A stretch of 31,054 nt of DNA from contig DAIRUS010000009.1 in assembly GCA_036803205.1 (NCBI GenBank), positions 1 through 31,054 on the forward strand. Direction: 5' to 3'. Both the position numbers and the translations under genes were made by a program. Of the stretch, positions 15,493-22,871 are shown piece after piece. Under the pieces are notes generated by a model that was given only the letters and a program-made list of their open reading frames with translations, was not told the DNA's origin and did no database searches. The stretch comes from DAIRUS01 sp036803205 (GTDB lineage Bacteria > Patescibacteriota > Minisyncoccia > Minisyncoccales > GBS-2). Each line of letters opens with the position of its first letter. The stretch's first letter is position 1.

Positions 15493-15582
15493 GGAGGAGT
15501 CGCCTAATGGTTGGGCAGTGGCTTGCTAAGCCATAACGGCTTAAAAAACCGTTTGTGGGTTCGAGTCCCACCTCCTCCGCCA
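15493..15582 (+). tRNA. tRNA-Ser(GCU)
   Basis: GGAGGAG (15493-15499) pairs with CTCCTCC (15572-15578); discriminator G is followed by an encoded CCA (15580-15582). The anticodon loop TTGCTAA holds GCT. A long variable arm with an ACGG/CCGT stem identifies a class II tRNA. The T-arm is GTGGGTTCGAGTCCCAC. Confidence 0.95.
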
Positions 15583-15608
15583 GTGTCATGATTTTTCAAG
15601 TGATTGGA

Positions 15609-15633
15609 GGCCGCCTCGCTTCGCTCGGCGGCC
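15609..15633. repeat. GC-rich hairpin repeat (copy 1)
   Basis: GGCCGCC (15609-15615) and GGCGGCC (15627-15633) form a perfect 7-bp stem around an 11-nt loop. The reverse complement of the loop, GAGCGAAGCGA, differs at one base from the loop of a second hairpin at 30953-30973, so the two are inverted copies of one intergenic repeat family. It lies 26 nt downstream of tRNA-Ser, in a locally GC-rich patch. Confidence 0.7.
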
Positions 15634-15663
15634 AATTTGTATTCATTTTTAGGCGAAAACGAA

Positions 15664-15927
15664 ATGCATTTATCAATAAGGGCAAAAGAAATTTTTATCA
15701 ATTTTAATAAAAGTCGATATAGCTCTACTATATCTAAGATAGTTATGAAGATCTTAATTATCGTATTAAGTATACTCGTCATCCTTAGCGTTATATTGTT
15801 ATCTCTTTTATGGGTGAAAAATGCTAAATTAAGAAGAAATGTTGTCGAGCTTGAGCAGAAAAATGTAGCACTTCAACAAGAAAACGTAACACTTCAACAA
15901 GAAAATGCAATACTAGACCAAACTTGA
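15664..15927 (+). CDS. Membrane-anchored coiled-coil protein, probably the N-terminal half of a split gene
   Basis: An 87-aa ORF from ATG 15664. An in-frame TTG at 15604 lies inside the GC-rich hairpin and is unlikely; ATG 15745 is another option. A transmembrane helix (ILIIVLSILVILSVILLSLL) is followed by heptads (LEQKNVALQQENVTLQQEN) that form a parallel coiled coil. The heptads are encoded by near-identical 21-nt tandem units (15860-15880, 15881-15901). The stop TGA overlaps a TTG start of the next ORF. Together the two read as anchor, coil and Cys-rich head. No family recognised. Either the genes are coupled or one base has been lost. Confidence 0.5.
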   Translation: MHLSIRAKEIFINFNKSRYSSTISKIVMKILIIVLSILVILSVILLSLLWVKNAKLRRNVVELEQKNVALQQENVTLQQENAILDQT

Positions 15928-16193
15928 AGCGGATTCTTGAAAAAGCAGGAAATTATCTATTGGCAGAAGGTCGGGTGTTGATACCAGAAACTAAAGTAAA
16001 TTGCAAGCAAGAACCTGAACAGTGTTTTGATTACTGGAAGAAAAAGCTGACAGTCACAGAGGGTTCAAAATGCGACGTGGTTCCTGATGGCGTGTGTCCT
16101 TCGTGGTGTGTTGCAGGTTCAGATTATGACTGTTGTCTAGCAAAACAAGGATATACATGGATAGAAGGAAGGGGCTGCTACCCTAAACCCTAG
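15924..16193 (+). CDS. Cys-rich small protein, probably the C-terminal half of a split gene
   Basis: An 89-aa ORF beginning with TTG 15924 that overlaps the preceding stop (TTGA). It carries eight cysteines, in CKQEPEQC, KCDVVPDGVCPSWC, DYDCC and GRGC, a spacing that suggests a disulfide-stabilised or metal-binding extracytoplasmic domain. There is no signal peptide of its own, which argues that it needs the upstream membrane anchor. The first residues (LKRILEKAGNYLL) continue the helix of the upstream ORF in sense, supporting a former single reading frame. Base composition is less purine-biased than in neighbouring genes. Function unknown. Confidence 0.5.
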   Translation: MKRILEKAGNYLLAEGRVLIPETKVNCKQEPEQCFDYWKKKLTVTEGSKCDVVPDGVCPSWCVAGSDYDCCLAKQGYTWIEGRGCYPKP

Positions 16194-16334
16194 AAAATCA
16201 CGCCCGGTTTCCTAAGCTTCACTGTGGCGAATTGCTAATGTTCGCGGCGGACCGCTCATTTTTGCCCCGCCACATCCGAGCCACGGGAAGCGCGGCGAGG
16301 GAATTCGATTCAAGCTATTTTAAGAATACACTGC
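16194..16334. other. GC-richer intergenic segment with long imperfect hairpin
   Basis: A patch richer in G+C than the flanks. TGTGGCG (16223-16229) and CGCCACA (16268-16274) are complementary and enclose a GC-rich loop with further partial pairing. No ORF or known RNA family is recognised. It may be remnant mobile or repeat DNA. Confidence 0.4.
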
Positions 16335-16355
16335 AAAACCGGCCGAGCCGGTTTT
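16335..16355. terminator. Bidirectional intrinsic terminator at the comF 3' end
   Basis: A perfect 9-bp stem, AAAACCGGC (16335-16343) with GCCGGTTTT (16347-16355), has a CGA loop. It overlaps the comF stop codon on the minus strand and closes the Cys-rich gene region on plus. T-runs are within the stem. Confidence 0.7.
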
Positions 16356-17055
16356 AAATATTTTGAAAACGATCTTGGCCGGGATTGGCCCGGGCAACGG
16401 TAATTCCCACAATCTCTTTTGCTCCGGCCATTCTCAACGTCTTAGCCGCTTCTTCCATCGTTGAACCGGTGGTATAAACATCGTCAACCAGCAAAATTTT
16501 TTTCTCTTTAATTTTTTCTTTATTTTGACAAACAAAAGCTCCTAAGACATTTTCTTTTCTTTCTTTTTCTGAAAGCTCAACCTGAGGAGCTGTTTCCTTT
16601 ATTTTAAATAAGGCATCATTAATTAAGGGAATTTTTAAAAATTGGGCTATTTCTTTACCAATTTCTTCGGCTTGATTAAATCCACGCCATTTTAATTTTT
16701 TTCTCTCCAAGGGAATGGGGCAAAGAATAAAATCTTCTTTTTTTTCTTGCAGAAAGGCCGGAGGATTATCAATTAATTGAAAATGGTCTATGATAAGAGA
16801 AGAAAGAGAGGTAGATAATTCCCTAACAAAGGGCGGATACTTAAACTTCTGAATTATTTTTTGGAGGAGGGCGTTTTGATAATTGCAGGCAAAATAAAGA
16901 TCATTAAGATTTTCTGTTTGAAAAACCTGATGCAGCGTAGAAACTTCTAAAATAGCTCGGCAATCTTGGCAAAGATAAATGCCTTCTTTTTGACAACCAA
17001 GACAAAATTGGGGAAAAAATAGTTCAAGAAAAAATTTTTTACTTTTATTAAACAT
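16354..17055 (-). CDS. comF: ComF-family phosphoribosyltransferase-like protein
   Basis: A 233-aa protein. The N-terminal four-cysteine zinc site reads CLGCQKEGIYLCQDC. The middle carries FKYPPF and the CPIPLERKKLKWRGFNQAE block typical of ComF. The C-terminal PRPP-binding loop is ILLVDDVYTTGST. ComF is linked to natural DNA uptake in several bacteria and here lies divergent from the type IV pilus operon, which also serves uptake. ATG 17055 was preferred to TTG 17070. A minus-strand TATTAT ends 6 nt before this ATG, consistent with a leaderless transcript whose promoter overlaps that of pilM. Confidence 0.9.
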   Translation of the reverse strand: MFNKSKKFFLELFFPQFCLGCQKEGIYLCQDCRAILEVSTLHQVFQTENLNDLYFACNYQNALLQKIIQKFKYPPFVRELSTSLSSLIIDHFQLIDNPPAFLQEKKEDFILCPIPLERKKLKWRGFNQAEEIGKEIAQFLKIPLINDALFKIKETAPQVELSEKERKENVLGAFVCQNKEKIKEKKILLVDDVYTTGSTMEEAAKTLRMAGAKEIVGITVARANPGQDRFQNI

Positions 17056-17066
17056 TCTGATATAAT
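17038..17066 (+). promoter_or_regulatory. Promoter of the type IV pilus operon, overlapping the comF upstream region
   Basis: TTTACT (17038-17043), a 17-nt spacer and a perfect TATAAT (17061-17066) with an extended -10 TG. On the opposite strand the same bases give TATTAT (17062-17067) at 6 nt from the comF ATG. The two divergent promoters overlap, so their use may be mutually exclusive. Confidence 0.5.
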
Positions 17067-17123
17067 ACAATAGTTGTGGAAAAACTTCTACCTCATTTCA
17101 AGAAAATCAAGTATAATGAGAGA

Positions 17124-18209
17124 ATGACCCCGAATTTACTCCCCAAAAGTTTTTTAGGAATAGACATCGGTACTTCAGCTATCAAAATAGTTGAACTGTC
17201 AGCTTTTGCCAGAAGAATAAAGTTGGAAAACTATGTCGAGCTTCCAACCTCCAACTTTCAACAAAGACAGTTTCAAACACCAGAGAAAAGCGTCATTTTT
17301 CTTCCAAGCGAAGATATTGCAGAAGCAATAAAAACGGCATTATCAAAAGCTAAAATAAAGACTAGAGACTGTGTTATTTCAATACCCGATTTCCTCACCT
17401 TCTTCACCGCTTTTGATCTACCGAAAATGACCAAAGAGGAATTGGCTCAGGCAGTAAAAAATGAGGCAAGAAAATATATTCCCCTTCCCTTGAAAGAAGT
17501 AACCTTAGACTGGCATTTGAGAGAAGTAGAGTTTGACAAACAAAGAAAAAAAAGTATAACCATTTTCTTGGTGGCCGTTCCAAACGAAATCATCTATAAA
17601 TGTCAGCAAATTGCCATTCTGGCTAATTTAAAACTTCTTGTCATGGAAGCGGAAATTTTTGGACTTATTAGGGCTCTAATTAAAAAAGAAGAGGAAAAAT
17701 TAATCGGTTTAATCGATATGGGCGCCAGAAGCACAACCTGCAGCATTGTGGAAAAAGGTGTTTTAAGGGTCTATCATAGTCTTAACGTTTCAGGTAGTTT
17801 CTTGACCGAAAAAATAGCTAGAGAGTTGGAAATTGAGTGGGAGTTGGCAGAAAAATTAAAAAGAGAATATGGAATTTCAAATCCTCCCTCTGGCTGGGAT
17901 GCAGAAACGCAAGAATCATTTAAAGAAATTTTAATTTCTACCGTCAATCCCCTTCTTCAAGAAGTTAGTAAAATCTTCAATGGCTTCTATTTGAAAGAGG
18001 AAAAAGAAATTGATAAAATAATCTTAGCGGGTGGAGTGGGATTGATGCCAGGGGTATTGTCGATTTTCCAAAATTATTTTAAAAAGGAGGTAGAGCTGGC
18101 AAATCCTTTTTCAAATATCTTTTACCCCTCACCCTTAAAAGAGACTTTAAAAAAAATCGGCCCATTATTTGCCATCGCCGTCGGCATGGCTCTTCGTGGT
18201 TTAACTTAA
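17124..18209 (+). CDS. pilM: Type IV pilus assembly ATPase-like protein PilM
   Basis: A 361-aa actin/FtsA-fold protein of the inner alignment complex that binds PilN's cytoplasmic tail. The phosphate-1 motif is FLGIDIGTSAIKIVEL at the N-terminus, phosphate-2 is IDMGARSTTCSIVE, and the adenosine motif is IILAGGVGLMPGV. A GTG at 17076 would add 16 residues; ATG 17124 was chosen because the fold begins there. It is the first gene of a run ordered pilM-N-O-P-like-B, the canonical order. Confidence 0.92.
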   Translation: MTPNLLPKSFLGIDIGTSAIKIVELSAFARRIKLENYVELPTSNFQQRQFQTPEKSVIFLPSEDIAEAIKTALSKAKIKTRDCVISIPDFLTFFTAFDLPKMTKEELAQAVKNEARKYIPLPLKEVTLDWHLREVEFDKQRKKSITIFLVAVPNEIIYKCQQIAILANLKLLVMEAEIFGLIRALIKKEEEKLIGLIDMGARSTTCSIVEKGVLRVYHSLNVSGSFLTEKIARELEIEWELAEKLKREYGISNPPSGWDAETQESFKEILISTVNPLLQEVSKIFNGFYLKEEKEIDKIILAGGVGLMPGVLSIFQNYFKKEVELANPFSNIFYPSPLKETLKKIGPLFAIAVGMALRGLT

Positions 18210-18228
18210 TAATATAAGGTTAAAATTT

Positions 18229-18756
18229 ATGGTAGAAATCGTTCCAAGGTCAACCGAAAAAGAATCTCAGGAAGTCGGGATTTTGTTTTACATCTCCATC
18301 TTATTTTTAGTCCTAAGCATTATCTCCTATTTCGTTTTCTTCTCTCTCCAAAAAAGAGCTGAAACTACTCGTCAAAACTTGCTAGACCAAATTCAAAAAG
18401 AGACACCAGCTGAAATTATTTCCTTGAAAGAAAAAGTCGAAAATTATGAAAAGAAGATTAAAGACTTTACTCCTCTTTTAAAAAAACACATTTTGGCTTC
18501 TAATTTTTTAAAATTCCTCGAAGAAAAAACCCATCCCCAAGTTTTCTTTACCGAGATTAATTTAGATTTGGAAAAATCAATGGTTGATCTATCAGGGCAA
18601 ACAGATAATTTCTTCATACTAGGTCAACAATTATTAATTTTAGAGCAAGAACCCTTAATTTCAGAGTTAAAGTTAGACCAGCTGGCTATTGGCAAAGAAG
18701 GAAAAATTGATTTCGTTTTGAATTTTTCTTTTTCCCCAAAAATAACCCAACAATAA
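18229..18756 (+). CDS. pilN: PilN-like type IV pilus inner-membrane protein
   Basis: A 175-aa protein with a short cytosolic N-terminus starting MVEIVPRSTEKE, one transmembrane helix (about 19-42, ILFYISILFLVLSIISYFVF), a coiled-coil stretch and an alpha/beta periplasmic-type domain. The conserved PilN motif xNLLP is replaced by EIVPRS, a usual degree of drift. Identity rests on shape and position directly after pilM, with 19 nt between them. In a cell without an outer membrane, this domain would lie outside. Confidence 0.75.
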   Translation: MVEIVPRSTEKESQEVGILFYISILFLVLSIISYFVFFSLQKRAETTRQNLLDQIQKETPAEIISLKEKVENYEKKIKDFTPLLKKHILASNFLKFLEEKTHPQVFFTEINLDLEKSMVDLSGQTDNFFILGQQLLILEQEPLISELKLDQLAIGKEGKIDFVLNFSFSPKITQQ

Positions 18757-18763
18757 TAGCAAA

Positions 18764-19288
18764 ATGAAAAACGAACAATTATTTACAATATTTTTTTTCT
18801 TCGTTTCTATTTTGATAATTCTTCTTTTGGTTTTTCCCCAATACCAAAATTGGAGCTTTTTAAAGCAAAGGGTGGATGAGCTAAAAATCGAATTGCAAAA
18901 TCAAGAAAATTATTTTGAAGAAATCAAAAAAATTGCTGTTAATTTAGAAAAATATAAAGATCCTCTTTCAAAGATTGATTCGGCTCTCCCCTCCAACCCT
19001 TCCATACCAGAACTTTTTCATTTAATTAAAAACTTCTCTTCTACCTCAGGACTTTTGTTGGCAAAAATAGGTTCGATTTCCACAACCCCCTTGCCAAATA
19101 GTCGATTAAAAGAAACAAGAACAACAATAAACTTGGAGGGAGATTATTCCGCTCTTAAAAATTTTCTTTCAGCATTAGAAAAATCAGCCAGATTAATTGA
19201 GGTTGAAAATATCTCTTTTTCTACTCCCCAGGAAAAGGAAAAAAATCCATTTGAATTTAATTTAAAAATAAAAGTATATAGCTATTGA
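18764..19288 (+). CDS. pilO: PilO-like type IV pilus inner-membrane protein
   Basis: A 174-aa protein with one N-terminal transmembrane helix (FTIFFFFVSILIILLLVFPQ), a coiled coil of about 40 residues (LKQRVDELKIELQNQENYF), and a C-terminal ferredoxin-like domain that includes INLEGDYSALKNFLSALEKS, a recognisable PilO signature. It lies 7 nt after the PilN-like gene and the two probably heterodimerise. Confidence 0.82.
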   Translation: MKNEQLFTIFFFFVSILIILLLVFPQYQNWSFLKQRVDELKIELQNQENYFEEIKKIAVNLEKYKDPLSKIDSALPSNPSIPELFHLIKNFSSTSGLLLAKIGSISTTPLPNSRLKETRTTINLEGDYSALKNFLSALEKSARLIEVENISFSTPQEKEKNPFEFNLKIKVYSY

Positions 19289-19295
19289 TAATCTT

Positions 19296-19622
19296 ATGGC
19301 AATTATCTTCAAAGAAAGATTAAAAACTCAATATTTTCTCTTTTTCTTGCTTCTGGCCCTATTGATTATTGGAATTTTTATCATTGGCCGAAATTTCTTT
19401 CTAAAAGAGGAAGCTCCCGAATTAGATATTCTTCCAAAGCCAATTAGAAAAATTGAGATAGATTTTAAGCTTTTGGAAAGCCGGTCATTAGAAACTCTCT
19501 ATCCTATTGAAAAAATCATTCCTCTGGAAACTGGAATTGGTCGAGAAAATCCATTTTCGCCAATTCAACAAATAAAACATGGCTCTGATAGAACAACTCG
19601 TCCAGAAAGGAATTTTAGATAA
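19296..19622 (+). CDS. Small membrane protein at the PilP position
   Basis: A 108-aa protein with one transmembrane helix (FLFFLLLALLIIGIFIIG) and a short extracytoplasmic tail ending in GIGRENPFSPI, a motif like the 'R-x-P-F' stretch seen in small pilus-assembly partners. It has no lipobox and no PilP beta domain, so the PilP link is positional. It overlaps the start of pilB by 44 nt, which points to coupled translation. Confidence 0.6.
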   Translation: MAIIFKERLKTQYFLFFLLLALLIIGIFIIGRNFFLKEEAPELDILPKPIRKIEIDFKLLESRSLETLYPIEKIIPLETGIGRENPFSPIQQIKHGSDRTTRPERNFR

Positions 19623-21297
19623 AGAAAAAGGTTTGGCTTTAATCGAAGAGCTTAGAAGTTTAGGCAAAAACGAGGAAGAGATAATTTTGGAAAAGGAGAT
19701 TTTGCCAGAAGATAAGCTCTTTGAGCTAAAATCTGAGATTTTAAAAATTCCTTTAAAAAAAATATTGCCAGAAGAAATTTCTCCCGAGGTTTTAAAAATA
19801 ATACCGGAAGAAACAGCCAAATATTATAAAATAGTTCCTTTAGAAAAAACGGGGGAAACCTTAACTGTAGGAATGGTCTATCCTGAAAATTTAAATGCTC
19901 AGGAGGTGTTGAATTTTTTATCAAGAATTGAAAACTTTAACTATCGAGTTTTTCTTATTACCCCAAGCACTTTCAAAAACATTTTGGCCCGCTATAGTCA
20001 GCCCAAACAGGAAGTAGAAAAGGTTTTAGTTGAAATGGAAGAGATGTTAAAACCTGAAAAAATCTCGAAATTAGCTGAAGTGGAAGGGGCACTTGAAGAA
20101 GAAGCGCCTATTTCTAAGATTGTGGCCGTGATTTTAAAATATGCAGTTGAGGGAGAAGCCTCAGATATTCATATTGAACCATTAAGAGATAAATTAAGAA
20201 TTCGCTTTAGAAGATTGGGGATATTACACACTTCATTTTTTCTACCAATAAAGATTTTGCCGGCTATTGTTGCCAGGGTGAAGATTCTATCAAATTTAAG
20301 AATTGATGAAACAAGAATTCCCCAAGACGGCCGATTTTCAATTAAAGCCGAAGGACGAGATATCGATTTCCGGGTTTCAACTTTTCCTACTTCTATTGGA
20401 GAGAAAGTGGCTATCCGTGTTTTAGATCCGCGACTAGGTTTAAAAAAATTTGAAGAATTGGGTTTATCGGGAAGAAATTATGAAATAATAAAACGGGCAA
20501 CCCAAAAGCCTTACGGAATGATTTTAGCTACCGGTCCAACTGGCTGTGGAAAAACTACTACCCTCTATGCCATTTTGCAAATCCTTAATCAAGAAGGAGT
20601 AAATATTGTTACCTTAGAAGATCCGGTAGAATATTTTATTGAGGGTATCAACCAATCTCAAATTAAACCAGAGATAGGTTATGATTTTGCCCGCGGCCTT
20701 CGTCATATCTTGAGACAAAATCCAGACATTATTATGGTCGGAGAGATTAGAGATCAAGAAACGGCCAGCCTAGCCACCCATGCCGCTTTGACCGGACACA
20801 TTGTTTTGTCCACCCTTCACACCAATAATGCCATAGGAGTGATCCCTAGATTAGTTGATTTAGGAATCCAGCCTTTTTTAATTCCTCCAACCCTTAGTAT
20901 AGCCTTAGCCCAAAGACTGGTCAGAAAGTTATGTCATAAATGCAAAAAAAGAATAAAGCCCGACAAGGAAATAAAAGATTTAATTTTAAAAGAATTAGAA
21001 AATTTTCCAATGGCAATTAAAAATGAAATTAAAGAACCAATTTACATTTGGAAACCCGAAGGTTGCCCTGAGTGTCATAAGGAAGGCTTCTCCGGCCGTA
21101 TTGCTCTTTTTGAGGTTTTAGAAATGACGCCCGAGCTTGGAGAGATAATTTTAAAAGAGCCTTCGGAAGCAAAAATTTTAAAAGAGGCAGAAAGGCAAGG
21201 AATGATAACAATGAAACAGGATGGCTTACTTAAAGTTTTAGAGGGAATTACAACTCTGGAAGAAGTTTTGAAGATGGCTATGGCAATAGAAGAATAA
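19579..21297 (+). CDS. pilB: Type IV pilus assembly ATPase PilB (GspE family)
   Basis: A 572-aa hexameric motor for pilus extension. The N-terminal GspE-N domain covers about 1-140. Walker A is GPTGCGKTT (residues ~319-327), the Asp box is VTLEDPVEYF, Walker B is IIMVGEIRD, and the His box is GHIVLSTLHTN. A C4 zinc site is split as CHKC and CPEC. Ser of the usual GPTGSGKTT is Cys here. Length and motif order are standard. The start overlaps the upstream gene. Confidence 0.95.
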   Translation: MALIEQLVQKGILDKEKGLALIEELRSLGKNEEEIILEKEILPEDKLFELKSEILKIPLKKILPEEISPEVLKIIPEETAKYYKIVPLEKTGETLTVGMVYPENLNAQEVLNFLSRIENFNYRVFLITPSTFKNILARYSQPKQEVEKVLVEMEEMLKPEKISKLAEVEGALEEEAPISKIVAVILKYAVEGEASDIHIEPLRDKLRIRFRRLGILHTSFFLPIKILPAIVARVKILSNLRIDETRIPQDGRFSIKAEGRDIDFRVSTFPTSIGEKVAIRVLDPRLGLKKFEELGLSGRNYEIIKRATQKPYGMILATGPTGCGKTTTLYAILQILNQEGVNIVTLEDPVEYFIEGINQSQIKPEIGYDFARGLRHILRQNPDIIMVGEIRDQETASLATHAALTGHIVLSTLHTNNAIGVIPRLVDLGIQPFLIPPTLSIALAQRLVRKLCHKCKKRIKPDKEIKDLILKELENFPMAIKNEIKEPIYIWKPEGCPECHKEGFSGRIALFEVLEMTPELGEIILKEPSEAKILKEAERQGMITMKQDGLLKVLEGITTLEEVLKMAMAIEE

Positions 21298-21305
21298 AAA
21301 TCAAT

Positions 21306-21683
21306 ATGCAAAAGATTTTATTAGTTGAGGATGACCCATTTTTAATTGATATTTATACTACAAAAATGAAAGAATTTGGTTTTACGGTTGATATAGCTAC
21401 TACCGGCCAAGATTGTTTAAAAAAATTAAAAGAAGAAAATTTTGACCTTTTAGTCTTGGATATCGTTATGCCTCACTTTGATGGTTGGGAAATTTTGGAA
21501 AAAATCAAAAATGAAAGAGAAAGAGAAGGAAATTTTCAAAATTTAAAAATTGTAGTTCTTTCTAATCTTGGCCAAAAAGAAGAAGTAGAAAAAGGTTTAA
21601 AGCTGGGGGGCAACAAGTATTTAATCAAAGCCCATTATACACCGTCGGAAGTGATGGAAGAAATAAAAAATTTGCTAAAATAA
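21306..21683 (+). CDS. CheY-like single-domain response regulator
   Basis: A 125-aa receiver domain alone. It has the acidic pair Asp9/Asp10, phospho-acceptor Asp52 (LLVLDIVMP), the switch Ser86 (VVLSNLG) and Lys108 (YLIKAH), all expected residues of an active receiver. It has no output domain. It starts 8 nt after pilB, inside the pilus gene run, so it may tune pilus extension or retraction by protein contact. No histidine kinase is in the window. Confidence 0.9.
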   Translation: MQKILLVEDDPFLIDIYTTKMKEFGFTVDIATTGQDCLKKLKEENFDLLVLDIVMPHFDGWEILEKIKNEREREGNFQNLKIVVLSNLGQKEEVEKGLKLGGNKYLIKAHYTPSEVMEEIKNLLK

Positions 21684-21709
21684 GAGAGTAAACTTAATTC
21701 GTCGTCCTC

Positions 21710-21755
21710 TGTTTTAAAACAAATTTGAATAAATTAAAATCCGATATTCTATTAT
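21710..21755 (+). promoter_or_regulatory. Possible pilT promoter with upstream palindrome
   Basis: A perfect palindrome TGTTTTAAAACA (21710-21721) is followed by TTGAAT (21725-21730) and TATTAT (21750-21755). The spacer is 19 nt, longer than ideal. The hexamer ends 6 nt before the pilT ATG. The palindrome could bind a regulator. Confidence 0.35.
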
Positions 21756-21761
21756 GATATT

Positions 21762-22844
21762 ATGATAGGCAGTTATTTTCTCCAACTAAAGAAATTACTA
21801 GAAATAACAATTAAGGAAGAGGCATCTGATTTACATTTAGGGGTTGGTTATCCTCCAATTTTAAGAATAGCTGGTGAACTTGTTCCTCTGACCAAGGAAA
21901 AAAAATTGTCTCCCGAGGATTCTCAGAATTTAGCTTTTGCCTTAATGACGACTGAACAAAGAGAAAGATTTCTCCGGAAAAAAGAAATTGACTTTTCTTA
22001 TAATTTAGGAGACAAAGCTCGTTTTAGAGTCAATGTTTTTTTTCAAAGGGGATATATTTCCGTTGCCCTCAGGTTGATTCAAACTAGAATTAGAACAATT
22101 GAAGAGTTAAACCTTCCCCCTATTTTGCATTCTTTTACCAAACCAAGTCAGGGATTCTTTTTAATCTGCGGACCATCCTCCCATGGCAAGTCAACAACTT
22201 TGGCTGCTCTAATCGACGAAATAAATCATACCCGGAATGAACACATCATCACAATCGAAGATCCAATCGAATATGTTTTTGAACCCGACAAAGCAATGAT
22301 TGACCAAAGGGAACTCTATCAGGATACCCTCTCTTTTGCTCAAGCTCTTCGTTCTACCTTTCGTCAAGACCCTGATGTCATTATGATTGGAGAAATGAGA
22401 GATCCAGAAACAATGGCTACCGCTATCACGGCGGCTGAAACCGGACATTTAGTTTTTGCCACCCTCCATACAAATTCAGCCGCTCAAACAATTCACCGAA
22501 TCGTTGATTCTTTTCCGCCAGAACAACAAAGTCAAATTAGAGCTCAACTATCAGGATCGCTTTTGGGCATTATTTCTCAAAGGCTAATCCCTCGAATTAA
22601 TGGTGGATTAATCCCGGCTTGCGAAATAATGTTAATGACCCCGGCTATTGCCAATTTAATTCGAGAAAATAAAATCCATGAAATTCCCATGGTTATTGAA
22701 ACATCAGCCGAAATAGGAATGATTTCTTTAAATAGATATTTAGCCAATTTAGTCAAGGCAAAAGAAGTCTTTTTAGAAAGTGCTTTAAATTATTCGCCCA
22801 ATCCGGCTGAATTAAAATTACTTCTTAAACAACCATATCTTTGA
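21762..22844 (+). CDS. pilT: Type IV pilus retraction ATPase PilT
   Basis: A 360-aa retraction motor. The N-terminal PAS-like region includes ASDLHLGVGYPPILRI. Walker A is GPSSHGKST (residues 137-145), the Asp box is ITIEDPIEYVF, Walker B is VIMIGEMRDPET, and the His box is GHLVFATLHTN. AQLSGSLLGIISQRLIPR is the PilT-type 'AIRNLIRE' neighbourhood counterpart. Walker A has Ser-Ser-His where GPTGSGKST is usual; Gly, Lys and Ser are kept. Length is typical (about 345-360 aa). Confidence 0.94.
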   Translation: MIGSYFLQLKKLLEITIKEEASDLHLGVGYPPILRIAGELVPLTKEKKLSPEDSQNLAFALMTTEQRERFLRKKEIDFSYNLGDKARFRVNVFFQRGYISVALRLIQTRIRTIEELNLPPILHSFTKPSQGFFLICGPSSHGKSTTLAALIDEINHTRNEHIITIEDPIEYVFEPDKAMIDQRELYQDTLSFAQALRSTFRQDPDVIMIGEMRDPETMATAITAAETGHLVFATLHTNSAAQTIHRIVDSFPPEQQSQIRAQLSGSLLGIISQRLIPRINGGLIPACEIMLMTPAIANLIRENKIHEIPMVIETSAEIGMISLNRYLANLVKAKEVFLESALNYSPNPAELKLLLKQPYL

Positions 22845-22871
22845 TGATTAATACAACGACGGTTCAAAAAA

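Noticed and set aside
15504..15782. Minus-strand ORF with GGGGGTRTHK-like sequence
   Set aside because: This is the antisense translation of tRNA-Ser(GCU) and the GC hairpin, a common false ORF.
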